From Ornithinibacillus xuwenensis (GTDB taxonomy: Bacteria; Bacillota; Bacilli; Bacillales; Amphibacillaceae): DNA of 64,000 bases. The stretch covers positions 1 through 64,000 of the forward strand of contig NZ_JBDIML010000008.1 of assembly GCF_039614845.1 (NCBI RefSeq). Reading direction: 5' to 3'. A program made the translations under genes and the position numbers. The notes under the pieces were generated by a model. That model was given only the letters and a program-made list of their open reading frames with translations. It was not told where the DNA came from and searched no databases. The first letter of the stretch is position 1, and each line of letters begins with the position of its first letter. Below are positions 23,942 through 33,700 of the stretch, in pieces.

Positions 23942-24634
23942 TTGATTAAACAAATAATTTGCCAACAAGTTGAAAAGTCTTTTAAAGGTGATGGGATGAA
24001 AACGGTAGCATTAAAAAAAGTAGATTTGACCTTTGAAATAGGGGAAATTACCGCCATTGTTGGCCCATCTGGTTCTGGGAAATCTACATTACTAAGCCTT
24101 CTTGGTACCCTTGACAAGCCTAGCGGAGGTTTAATAACTTATGATGGTGAAGAGGTTTTAAAAAAGAATAAAAGTAAAATAGCAGACTTTCGCTTCCAAG
24201 AGATAGGTTTCATCTTTCAACAATTTCATTTACTGCCCACTTTAACCGCCCTAGAAAATGTCCTTACCCCATTGTTTTCCAGAAAAGTCTCATACAACAA
24301 GTTGGAACGAGCAAAAGAAGTACTCGAACAAGTAGGTCTAAAAGATAAAACGAATTCACTACCATCTCAATTGTCAGGAGGGCAACAACAGCGTGTAGCC
24401 ATTGCCCGTGCAATTGTACATAAACCAAGCTGGTTACTTGCCGATGAACCTACTGGAAATTTAGATACTGAAACTGGAGAACGGATTTATGATTTGTTAA
24501 AAGAATTAAATGAACAAGAAGGATGTGGAATCTTATTTGTAACTCATGATCCTGCTCTAGCTGCCAAAGCAAATCGTATTATTACCATGAAAGATGGGGT
24601 GGTGCTTTCAGATAAAGTAGGTGTCCCTTCATGA
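23942..24634 (+). CDS. ABC transporter ATP-binding protein (MacB/LolD type)
   Basis: A 230-residue ATPase with Walker A GPSGSGKSTLL (about residue 41), Q loop FIFQQFHLLPTLTA, signature LSGGQQQRVAIARA, Walker B LLADEPTGNLD and the switch histidine in FVTHDP. This pattern belongs to the MacB/LolD/BceA class working with FtsX-type permeases in mechanotransmission or extrusion rather than import. The start is TTG with GGGGGAG upstream. It overlaps the permease gene by four bases (ATGA). Confidence 0.92.
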   Translation: MIKQIICQQVEKSFKGDGMKTVALKKVDLTFEIGEITAIVGPSGSGKSTLLSLLGTLDKPSGGLITYDGEEVLKKNKSKIADFRFQEIGFIFQQFHLLPTLTALENVLTPLFSRKVSYNKLERAKEVLEQVGLKDKTNSLPSQLSGGQQQRVAIARAIVHKPSWLLADEPTGNLDTETGERIYDLLKELNEQEGCGILFVTHDPALAAKANRIITMKDGVVLSDKVGVPS

Positions 24635-27600
24635 TTCGTTTTATTTGGCAGAACTGGTGGAGGAGGAAGGAAAGGTTTATATTACTGATCATTGGGGCCT
24701 TTATTGTAAGTGCCGGATTAACTTATCTAATTGGGTTATCTGATACAAATAAAGGAACCGTTGTTAATACCTTACAGAAAAGGTGGTCTGCTTCGTATGA
24801 TATTGTAGTTCGGCCAGAGGAAACTCGTAGCGTGACGGAGGAGAAAAAATTATTAGAACCGAACTATCTAAGTGGCTTAAGTGGGGGTATTAGTGTTGAA
24901 CAGTATGAAGCTATAAAGGATATACCGGGCGTTGAAGTTGCAGCGCCAATTGCAATGATTGGCTACGCTGATTATGAGGTTAACTTTGGTTATGCGGAAT
25001 TGCCAGAGGACGGCATTTATAGGAGGGTAATGAAAACAACGGTTGACAACGGGATAGGTAATGAAACTGACATAGCTAATTATTACTTTGTAAGTGATAT
25101 TTGGGACAATATGAATAAGGGACCAGAATATGGAGTAGGTAGCCCTTATCCGGATTTAACTGTACACTCTTACTCACTGTTAGCTGGAATTGATCCAGAG
25201 CAAGAGGCAAAACTTGTAGGATTAGATGAGGCAATTATTCCCTTAGGAACAAGTAGGTATTTTAACGAATCTGATGAATATTACTTTAATGAAACTAACG
25301 GAGGGCATCATGAATTTCCAATCATTGTAAATCAACAAACATTCGTAGATAAAGTCGATAGTATCACATTTGAACGTTTGAACATTGCTATTAACGAAAA
25401 GAACGCAAATGATGTAATGGAAATGGTGAAAGAAAATGGAGGAAGAAATTATCTAGATTCTATTGAAGGAGAAGTTGTAGAGACATTTAATTATACGGGT
25501 GAAGAAGCCTTTCAAAAGTTTATTAATGAAAAGACGGGTGTGGACTGGAAAACTGGTAAAGTACTTCCGGTTGAGGATAAAGAAAAGTCAGAGGAGATTA
25601 TTGGCAATTCCGGTGAGGATAACATAACGGGGATGGTCTATAAACCAAGTCCACTGAAGTTCGAGGAAATCGGAAGCCCCTATGCGGATAGGTGGCCATA
25701 TACGTATCAAGTAGTACCATTTCAAAATGGGGAAGATACCGTACCGTTATATAGAAATCAAGAGTCCTATCGTGAACCTGTTTTAATCGAGGAGGAATTC
25801 ATTAATTATCCTCGAATCAAACCAAGCTGGATTGGATTCTATGATGCTAGCAAACTAGCAATTTCAAAGGATCCAACTACTGAACTGCCCATGGAAACCT
25901 ATCGACCAGCAACTGCCGAATATATAATGGATACGGATGGCAATCCAGTGAACCCGCCGAAACAGTTAAAGCCTATCGGAGATCCAAATAACTTTTTAAC
26001 AGAACCACCAGGAATGCTTACCACAATTGAAGCAGCTGAAAAAATACTAGGTGATGAACCAATTTCGGCAATTCGTATTAAAGTAGCAGGTGTTACAGAT
26101 TTAAGTGATGAGAGTCAAAAAATATTAGAACAAGTTGCCACAGAGATTGAAAATAAAACTGGTCTAATCACAGACATCACTCTAGGATCCTCACCACAGT
26201 TAGCCTTAACATTTGTTCCTGGATTAAATAGGGAAGACGATGTAGGTTGGTTACAACAACCATGGGTGAATATTGGTTCTTCTATATCTATTTTTAGAGA
26301 AACCAAAATTGGCTTTTCTGGTGTAGTTGCAAGTGTAATAGCTGTAGCAATTGTTTACGTCTGGGCATCTGGAATAGTTAACTTGCTGGCCAGGAGAAAA
26401 GAATTCGCTGTTTTGTTATCTGTTGGTTGGAGACCAAATCAATTAAGTCGACTATTATTCATAGAGTCTAGCATAATGGGTATTTTTGTTGCATTAATTT
26501 CTTGGATGATGCTTGGCTTTGTTTATATGTCAGGTGAAGCAACAATATCATTTAACCGTTTCTTATGGACTGGTTTGTTTGGGCTTATTGTTTATGTGCT
26601 AGGGTCAGTCATTCCGATGGTTTTGACCCGTAATATTTCACCTTATGAAGCAATGCGTACAGGAGAAATATCTGGCAAAAGTAAGCGGATACTCCATGCC
26701 AAAGGAATTTATCGTATGGCATTTAACCATTTTATTGGGAAGTGGAAGCGGAGTATACTTTCGGTTATATCCATAGCCTTACCAACTGCCCTCCTGGCTG
26801 TATTTTTGTACATTACTTTTCGCCTCAGAGGTATTATGTATACATCAGTACTAGGGGAATACGTGGCATTAGAAATAGGACCCGCTCATTATGTTGCAAT
26901 CATAGTATCATTAATTATTGCTATCCTAACAACTGCTGAAATTATGTGGCAAAATATTTCAGAAAGGAGTGAAGAAGTTTCATTACTTCAGGCGATTGGA
27001 TGGAAAAGATGGAGTATCCGTAGGTTAATCCTTGCCGAAGGTGTGTTTAGTGGTCTTTTTGCTGCAATAATTGGTCTGATACTAGCATTTTTTATGATGT
27101 GGGGTTTATACGGTGAATTTCCTACAGAGGAAATGACATTCATATTGGCAACTGGATTAATTCCATTGGTGATTGGACTAATAGGAACAATATTCCCAGC
27201 AGAGCGTGCAGTTCGTATTGTACCGAGTCAGGGAATTGGAGGAAACTTCTCCAATAAGAAAACTTCTGAGCGACGCTTGAGATGGGTTGTAATTACTACA
27301 TTTATTTTATTGGTAGGCACCTTTTTGTTTACTATGGTAAAGGTTGCACCAAATATTGAACGGGATGTTACAAAAGAGGAGTTAGAACAAGCATTTAGCC
27401 CGACAGAAGGAGATATTGCAGATGGGGCGCCTAAGAATAAAGCTGAAAAAAATCCAGCCTCCAGTGATTCTAATAACGATGGTAACCAGGAAATACCTAG
27501 TGAGTATTTATTGGAGTTTAATTCAGATGAAACTAGTAAAGATGCGGGGTGGGGTGGTGTCCTACTCTATTCCGCTAAAGAAGTAAAGAGTAAATTACCG

Positions 27601-27903
27601 ACACCTGAAACAGGGATGAAAAATATCGCAATAGAATATTCCTTTGAAATACTAGATTCTGCTACTTATGAAATGCGCCCAGAGAAAGACTTTTCTCTTA
27701 TTGTTGATGAATCAACTTTTCTTCCAGCAGATATTGAGGTGCTTGATGCAATAGCATGGGAAGAAGAACAATGGCTAAAAGGGCACCATGGTGGAAGTAT
27801 TCGTGCAGTATTAGAATTCACTGTTCCGGAATCTGTCGTAAGTTATGGCTTAGTGTTTAAAAACCGAACAATCGGAAAGGGTATAATGATTAGATTCAAT
27901 TAG
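24631..27903 (+). CDS. Large FtsX-like ABC transporter permease
   Basis: A 1090-residue membrane protein. An N-terminal helix (about 16-36) is followed by an extracytoplasmic region to about 555, then a first FtsX core (helices near 562-585, 608-632 and 645-665), a second FtsX core (helices near 708-733, 750-770, 800-828 and 836-858), another helix near 885-905 and a C-terminal extracytoplasmic tail of about 185 residues. The tail carries an Asn/Asp/Ser-rich linker and then a compact domain (RAVLEFTVPESVVSYGLVFK). Function is unknown; envelope protection or lipid/peptide export is an inference from the class. Coupled to the ATPase gene by an ATGA overlap. Confidence 0.85.
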   Translation: MIRFIWQNWWRRKERFILLIIGAFIVSAGLTYLIGLSDTNKGTVVNTLQKRWSASYDIVVRPEETRSVTEEKKLLEPNYLSGLSGGISVEQYEAIKDIPGVEVAAPIAMIGYADYEVNFGYAELPEDGIYRRVMKTTVDNGIGNETDIANYYFVSDIWDNMNKGPEYGVGSPYPDLTVHSYSLLAGIDPEQEAKLVGLDEAIIPLGTSRYFNESDEYYFNETNGGHHEFPIIVNQQTFVDKVDSITFERLNIAINEKNANDVMEMVKENGGRNYLDSIEGEVVETFNYTGEEAFQKFINEKTGVDWKTGKVLPVEDKEKSEEIIGNSGEDNITGMVYKPSPLKFEEIGSPYADRWPYTYQVVPFQNGEDTVPLYRNQESYREPVLIEEEFINYPRIKPSWIGFYDASKLAISKDPTTELPMETYRPATAEYIMDTDGNPVNPPKQLKPIGDPNNFLTEPPGMLTTIEAAEKILGDEPISAIRIKVAGVTDLSDESQKILEQVATEIENKTGLITDITLGSSPQLALTFVPGLNREDDVGWLQQPWVNIGSSISIFRETKIGFSGVVASVIAVAIVYVWASGIVNLLARRKEFAVLLSVGWRPNQLSRLLFIESSIMGIFVALISWMMLGFVYMSGEATISFNRFLWTGLFGLIVYVLGSVIPMVLTRNISPYEAMRTGEISGKSKRILHAKGIYRMAFNHFIGKWKRSILSVISIALPTALLAVFLYITFRLRGIMYTSVLGEYVALEIGPAHYVAIIVSLIIAILTTAEIMWQNISERSEEVSLLQAIGWKRWSIRRLILAEGVFSGLFAAIIGLILAFFMMWGLYGEFPTEEMTFILATGLIPLVIGLIGTIFPAERAVRIVPSQGIGGNFSNKKTSERRLRWVVITTFILLVGTFLFTMVKVAPNIERDVTKEELEQAFSPTEGDIADGAPKNKAEKNPASSDSNNDGNQEIPSEYLLEFNSDETSKDAGWGGVLLYSAKEVKSKLPTPETGMKNIAIEYSFEILDSATYEMRPEKDFSLIVDESTFLPADIEVLDAIAWEEEQWLKGHHGGSIRAVLEFTVPESVVSYGLVFKNRTIGKGIMIRFN

Positions 27904-27944
27904 GCATAAAAATTGTTTAAAGAAAGAGACTGAAGCTATTATAT

Positions 27945-27976
27945 GGTACCCCTGTACAAAAGAATACAGGGGTACT
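27945..27976 (+). terminator. Hairpin after the ABC permease
   Basis: GTACCCCTGTA pairs with TACAGGGGTAC around eight bases. It lacks a U tract; it lies between convergent genes and may stop transcription from both sides. Confidence 0.55.
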
Positions 27977-28022
27977 TGCTAATTACAAAAATTAAAGAAA
28001 GATGTATCTTTGATAAAAGATC

Positions 28023-28751
28023 TTATCTCCAATACCAATACTGTGCTCCGTAAGAATATTCCATTCTGCTATCGACATGCGTATAGGTACTTCCATTATA
28101 AATACCACTAAATCCTGAAGATCTGGCTGCATTTCGAAGCGTAGTTAAGGAAACTCCAGAAGCTCTAATATCTGCTGCAATTCCATACGTGTGTTGGCTG
28201 TTCGGTGAAGAACCAGGAGTATTATTGTTGTGAGAAATGCTTCTGAATCCAGAGTTGATTATGATCGGTCGATTGCCTATTTTAACGCGGACAGCTTCTA
28301 GTTTATACATTAATCTACGAACATTTTCTCTAACCGTAGACGATGAGACTCTTCCACCGCTAAAACCGCTGCCATCCTTTGAATAAAATTCACTATAATT
28401 AAAGTTCTTGGTTCCATTCGAATCTTCTAATGCATTTAATTTTGCTTGTGTAGCGGGTCCAACAATACCATCCACCGATAATCCATATGCTCTTTGGAAA
28501 CGCATTACGGCAGCTTTAGTCGCAGGACCAAACTGACCATCGATAGCGACATATGTTTGTGTAGGGGAATCGGCAGCCCAGCCAGCTACTCTTATTTGTA
28601 ATTCCCGCACATCCGAACCACTGGAACCTTCCTGTAACGTGCGAGTCCAATTATAGGCAGATGCTTCCTCTATATTGGTAACGGATAGGACAAGTGTTAT
28701 CATTAACGTAAATCCAACGATAGCAATCAATTTTTTAAAAGTGTTCTTCAA
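28023..28751 (-). CDS. Secreted peptidoglycan-binding M15-type peptidase
   Basis: A 242-residue exported protein. A signal peptide covers about residues 1-32, with likely cleavage after ASA. A PG_binding_1 domain (about 40-112) shows GSSGSDVRELQIRVAGW and IDGQFGPATKAAVMRFQ, and a second repeat end VDGIVGPATQAKL. The C-terminal domain (about 130-242) resembles peptidase M15 (VanY/DacA-like), with zinc-ligand patterns SQHTYGIAADIR and THVD. It probably cleaves D-Ala containing peptide links in the wall. Monocistronic, on the minus strand, with RBS AGGAGG before the ATG. Confidence 0.88.
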   Translation of the reverse strand: MKNTFKKLIAIVGFTLMITLVLSVTNIEEASAYNWTRTLQEGSSGSDVRELQIRVAGWAADSPTQTYVAIDGQFGPATKAAVMRFQRAYGLSVDGIVGPATQAKLNALEDSNGTKNFNYSEFYSKDGSGFSGGRVSSSTVRENVRRLMYKLEAVRVKIGNRPIIINSGFRSISHNNNTPGSSPNSQHTYGIAADIRASGVSLTTLRNAARSSGFSGIYNGSTYTHVDSRMEYSYGAQYWYWR

Positions 28752-29465
28752 ATTACATACCTCCTAAGATTAAGATTTGTTTTGACATCCTCCAAAGGCT
28801 AATGAAAATAACGAAACTTTTAAATGATTGGCTTTTTCCTTTCGCAATGGTTAGGCTCTATAAGCTAATGCTTGTCCGGTCCGATAATGTATTAGTTGAT
28901 ACGTTTCCTACTGAGTATGCAGCTATTGGATAAAGGAGATTTATTTTGAAAAATAGTATTAGGGCTGTTGTTGATTTGAGAGCTTCCATTTCAATCGGAA
29001 ATCAACAGATACAAAGGGATTTAATGTCGTCTTTGATTAAACACCACCTCGTCATTTAATTGAATAATTTGAATTGTATAAACTTTGGTGTCTGTGAATA
29101 TATTAACATGGAAATGATCAGTAATATACTCGTCAATTGTTCTAATTATGGATAAGGACTTCTGTATGGTGGACAAGCTTGTTTGTAGACTAAGGAACTG
29201 TATTTGGGAGAGGACAAGGGATGAGGTGTTAATATATGACTATGTCTACACGCCTACTATTAGGTAGGTAGGCCTTGAAGGATGAACAGGGAAGCATTTT
29301 ATACTGGAATAACTTGAAGACAACGATTATATTATACGAAGTGATGTAACAATAAATTATGAACTTCATTCTATCTAGAAGCTAAAAACTAATTTGGAGT
29401 ATTATAGGTTAGGAAGCGTGAGTTTACGTTTTTATATGGTGGACAAGAAGGAGGTAATAGAAATA
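28752..29465. other. Long intergenic region (about 710 bases)
   Basis: No gene longer than 40 codons with a good start was found. It contains one short frame with a strong ribosome binding site (28946-29059, described separately) and a minus-strand stop-free stretch of about 75 codons ending at 29021 without an ATG. Either could be a remnant. No clear promoter is assigned for the downstream phosphotransferase. Confidence 0.5.
28946..29059 (+). CDS. Possible 37-residue small protein
   Basis: TTG start with AAAGGAGAT six bases upstream. The product begins MKNSIRAVVDLRASISIGNQ and ends in IKHHLVI. The N-terminal half reads like a normal beta-rich coding sequence, but no family is recognised and the end may be a frameshifted remnant. 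It overlaps a minus-strand stop-free stretch over 29021-29059. Low confidence. Confidence 0.35.
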   Translation: MKNSIRAVVDLRASISIGNQQIQRDLMSSLIKHHLVI

Positions 29466-30377
29466 ATGAGTTCGAATCAATGGGATGCAGAATGGGAAGT
29501 ATCAGAGGAACTGGCTAAGAAGTTAATCAGCAGTCAGTTTCCACAGTTAGCGGAAGAACCTATCAAAAAATTAGGGTTTGGGTGGGATAATACCGTTTTT
29601 GTTGTTGGTGATGACTATGTATTTCGTTTTCCAAGAAGAGAAGTTGCTATAAAGGCTTTAAGGATGGAAGGAAAGATATTGCCAAAGCTACAGGATTATA
29701 TTTCAATCCCGTATTCCATACCGCTATTTTTTGGTGAAGGGGATTTTGGGTATCCAGCACCCTTCCTAGGCTATCCTTATTTATCTGGGGGATATCCAAT
29801 TGGGATATCGGACAAGCAACGTTCATTATCAGCAAAAAAGCTTGCGCAATTTTTAAGAGGTTTGCATGCATTTCCTGTTCATGTTGCAGAAGAATATGGT
29901 ATTCAAGAGGACCATCGAAATCTTACAGATATTGCAATGCGGAAGAAAAAGATGCTTACATTCCTTTCTGATATTGCCGTACATTTTACTGCTGAAGAGA
30001 ATCGAGCGATACTAGCTTATTTGGATCAACTACGTATTGAAAAAGTAAAACCAAAGCGTGTACTTCTGCATGGTGACCTTCATTTCAAAAATATGTTAGT
30101 AGATGAGGACGGAGGAATTACAGGAATTATCGACTGGGGAGATATCAATATTGGACATCCTGCCTGTGACCTGAGTGTTGTGTATAGCTTTTTACCTCCA
30201 AATGCACGTTCAGAATTTTTCAAGGAATATGGGACTGTAGATGAAGAAACAAAGCTATTAGCTCGTTTAATCGCTGTCTATATACCGCTTTTAATTTTCA
30301 TGCAGGCAATTGATGAGAAGGATGTAAGGTTGGCTAATGAGGCAAAAGCAAACATCCAACGTGCTCTAGCTGATTAA
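29466..30377 (+). CDS. Aminoglycoside phosphotransferase (APH) family protein
   Basis: A 303-residue kinase-fold protein. The catalytic loop is LLHGDLHFKNMLV (Brenner-type HGDxxxxN) and the metal-binding Asp follows in ITGIIDWGDINIG; the N-terminal nucleotide-binding part includes FGWDNTVFVVGDDYVFRFP. The family includes aminoglycoside and macrolide phosphotransferases but also metabolic kinases, so resistance cannot be claimed. AAGGAGGT lies nine bases before ATG 29466; the upstream in-frame TTG at 29394 has no such site. Confidence 0.85.
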   Translation: MSSNQWDAEWEVSEELAKKLISSQFPQLAEEPIKKLGFGWDNTVFVVGDDYVFRFPRREVAIKALRMEGKILPKLQDYISIPYSIPLFFGEGDFGYPAPFLGYPYLSGGYPIGISDKQRSLSAKKLAQFLRGLHAFPVHVAEEYGIQEDHRNLTDIAMRKKKMLTFLSDIAVHFTAEENRAILAYLDQLRIEKVKPKRVLLHGDLHFKNMLVDEDGGITGIIDWGDINIGHPACDLSVVYSFLPPNARSEFFKEYGTVDEETKLLARLIAVYIPLLIFMQAIDEKDVRLANEAKANIQRALAD

Positions 30378-30464
30378 GATATTTCCGTGTGCTAGCGTAT
30401 GCGTTGTAAGAATCAAGTTGACTTTTAGAATTTTCTTCGTTATGATTATTAATAATTTTATAAT

Positions 30465-30680
30465 GAATTCGATGACGAGAAAGAGTAGTTATGTACATCT
30501 TATCCACAGAGAGTTGACGGTTGCTGAAAGTCAACGTTAAGACCATAATGAAAATCCTCTCCGAGAAGCAAAGTTGAAGGAAACAATTAAACTTTGACGG
30601 CATTCTACCGATATCCAGGACGCGTATGATAGTACGTAGTGTCTTGCATGAATAAAAACCACTACTATGGTTTTTTTATT
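30465..30680 (+). promoter_or_regulatory. T-box-like leader of ileS (Ile specifier)
   Basis: Stem I features of a T-box are visible: GATGACGAGAAAGAGTAG (about 30471-30488), ACAGAGAGTTGACGGTTGCT (30507-30526) with the AG-bulge and distal-loop pattern, and GAAAATCCTCT (30550-30560) whose ATC at 30554-30556 would be an isoleucine specifier. The canonical 14-base T-box (AGGGTGGTACCGCG) is not found; AGGACGCG at 30617-30624 may be a shortened version. GTAGTG (30636-30641) can pair with CACTAC (30660-30665), competing with the terminator. The function is inferred: uncharged tRNA-Ile would promote readthrough. Confidence 0.68.
30655..30680 (+). terminator. T-box attenuator hairpin
   Basis: AAAACCA pairs with TGGTTTT around CTACTA, with seven T residues. 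Its 5' side overlaps CACTAC, which can instead pair with an upstream GTAGTG, so the two structures exclude each other. Confidence 0.65.
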
Positions 30681-30702
30681 TTGTTCCATGATAACGTTCG
30701 TT

Positions 30703-30737
30703 AACTCGATCCTACGCATATAGGGTCGAGTTTTTTA
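30703..30737 (+). terminator. Second attenuator-like terminator before ileS
   Basis: AACTCGATCCT pairs with AGGGTCGAGTT around eight bases and runs into T6. It lies only four bases before the ileS ribosome binding site, so it must be bypassed for expression; two serial terminators in one leader are unusual. Confidence 0.8.
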
Positions 30738-30756
30738 ATTTAAAGGAGTGATTTGC

Positions 30757-33700
30757 GTGAAGGAAACAAGTAAGCAAAGGGAATTAAGAGTTCGAAAAAA
30801 ATGGGAAAAAGAAAATACGTTTGAGCGTTCAATCGCTAACCGAGAAGGAAAGGAGACATTTGTGTTTTATGAAGGACCTCCGACAGCAAATGGTTTACCG
30901 CATGCTGGCCATGCGCTGGGAAGAACAATAAAGGACTTTGTGGCACGATACAAAACAATGGCTGGTTATCAGGTTTTACGGAAAGCAGGCTGGGATACAC
31001 ATGGTCTACCTGTAGAACTAGAGGTTGAAAAGCAATTAAATATTCGTGGTAAGGACCAAATTGAAGAATATGGCGTGGAGAATTTTATTCAAAAATGTAA
31101 AGAAAGTGTTTTTGCTTATGAAAATGAGTGGAAGCAATTTACAGAGGCTCTAGGCTATTGGGTAGACATGGAGAATCCCTATATTACCCTAAATAACGAT
31201 TATATTGAATCAGTCTGGAATATCCTAGCTACCATACATGAGAATGGTTATTTGTATAAAGGGCATCGTGTTGTTCCATACTGTCCTCATTGTGAGACAT
31301 CCCTTAGCTCTCACGAGGTTGCCCAAGGCTATAAGGATATTACTGATTTATCTGTCACAGCGAAATTTCGCTTAAAAGGAAAAGAAAATGAATATCTCCT
31401 AGGGTGGACGACTACTCCATGGACATTACCAGGAAATGTTGCAGTTGCTGTAAATCCAACCATGAATTATGTAAAGGTAAAACAGGAATCAGAAGTATTC
31501 GTGGTTGCCCAAGCTTTGGTGCCAGCTGTTATGAAGGAAGGCTATGAACTCATAGAGGTAATGAAAGGAGAAGACTTAGTTGGTCTTGAATATGAGCCAC
31601 CATTTCAGTATATAACCGTATCGAATGGCCATAAGGTTTTAGCTGCAGATTTCGTTACAGATAAGAGCGGTACGGGTATTGTGCATATAGCACCTGCACA
31701 TGGAGAAGACGATTATAAGGCCGTTCAGGATAATCAATTTGATTATGTCAATGTAGTGGATTCAAAAGGGCGTTATAAGGAGTACGTCACACCACTTGCA
31801 GGACAATTTGTAAAGAATAGTGACGTTGAAATCATCAAGATGCTATCCAAGCAAGGCCTCTTATATGATAAGGAAAAATATGAACATAGTTATCCACATT
31901 GTTGGCGATGTGATAGTCCACTTCTTTATTATGCGATGGAGGGTTGGTTTATTAAGACAACTGCTGTAAAAGAAAACATGCAGTCTAATAATCAAGAAGT
32001 CGATTGGTTCCCTTCTCATATGAGAGACGGTAGATTTGGAAACTTTTTGGAAAATATGGTGGATTGGAATATTGGTCGTAACCGATACTGGGGAACGCCA
32101 TTAAATGTATGGGTATGCAAAGATTGTGGAAAAGAAAAATCTCCAAAATCATTGAAAGAATTAAGCGAGTTATCCGTAGAAGCGGTATCGGAGAGTATAG
32201 AGCTGCATAAGCCATATGTGGATAACATAAAATTCGCTTGTTCCTGCGGGGGAACCATGGTTCGAACGAGTGAAGTTATTGATGTTTGGTTTGATAGTGG
32301 GTCAATGCCGTTTGCTCAATATCATTATCCGTTTGAAAATCATGCTACATTTGATAAGCAATTTCCAGCAGATGTTGTTATCGAAGGGGTTGATCAAACT
32401 AGAGGATGGTTTTATAGCTTGCTAGCAGTTTCAACCTTGTTTACCGGCAAGTCACCTTATAAGCGTGTCCTTTCCTTAGGTCATATACTAGATGAAAACG
32501 GACAAAAGATGTCAAAAAGTAAAGGGAATGCCTTAAATCCTACGGAACTCATTCAGGAGTTTGGTGCAGATTCACTAAGATGGGCATTATTAGCGGATAG
32601 TTCCCCGTGGAATAACAAGCGCTTTTCTAAGAAAACGGTCAGTCATGCAAAATCGAAAGTATTGGATACACTATTAAACGTTTATTCCTTTTATCAGATG
32701 TATGCAGAAATTGACCAATTTAACCCAGCGGATGACCTAGGTGGTACCCGTACAATGCTTGATAAATGGATTCTTTCTCGATTAAATACAGTAATCATGG
32801 ATGTTAATCAAAGTTTAGAGGATTATGATTTTACAAAAGGTGCCAGGTCTATAGCGGTATTCATCGAGGAACTAAGTAACTGGTATGTAAGACGATCAAG
32901 GCAACGTTTTTGGAGTAGTGGAATGACAGATAATAAGCGGGCAGCATTTAGCACCCTATACGAGGTATTAACGAAGCTGTCCCAGCTTATGGCTCCGTAT
33001 ACACCTTTTGTTGCTGAGGATATCTACTCTAGCTTCGTAATGGAGAGCGTTCATTTATCCGACTATCCAAAACCAGATGAATCACTTATCAATAAAGACT
33101 TGGAACAAGATATGGATGCAGTCCTACAGATAATTGAACTAACAAGATCGGCAAGAAATACAGTCAGCATAAAAACCAAACAACCATTAGCGGAGCTAAT
33201 CGTAATCTCACCAGAAGCCATGTCTACAAACCAATTACAACCGTATTCAGCCATCATAAAGGAAGAGATGAATGTAAAAGAAGTAGTCTTTACGAAAGAA
33301 CACCACCATCTATTACAGCTTACAATCAAGTTGAACTTCTCAGTAGCTGGTCCAAAGCTCGGCAAAGCAGTAGGTGAGGTTAAAGCATGTATAGCTAACC
33401 TACAGGAAGATGAAAAGGTGTCACTAGTGGAAGGAGGTCAGTTAAATCTAGTGTTGCAATCTGGTGAAACGATCACCTTAACGACAGATGATATAGTAAT
33501 AGAGAAAAAGGCAAAGCAAGGTTATGAGCTTGTAGAAGGTAATAAGTTCGTCGTCTTGTTAGATACGACCATAACAGAAGAATTAAAGGAAGAAGGTCTG
33601 GTAAGGGAATTTATACGCGCTGTTCAAACCTATCGCAAGGAATTAGATCTTCCGGTTGATTTACGAGTGGACCTTTTTGTTCAGACAGATTCATGGCTTG

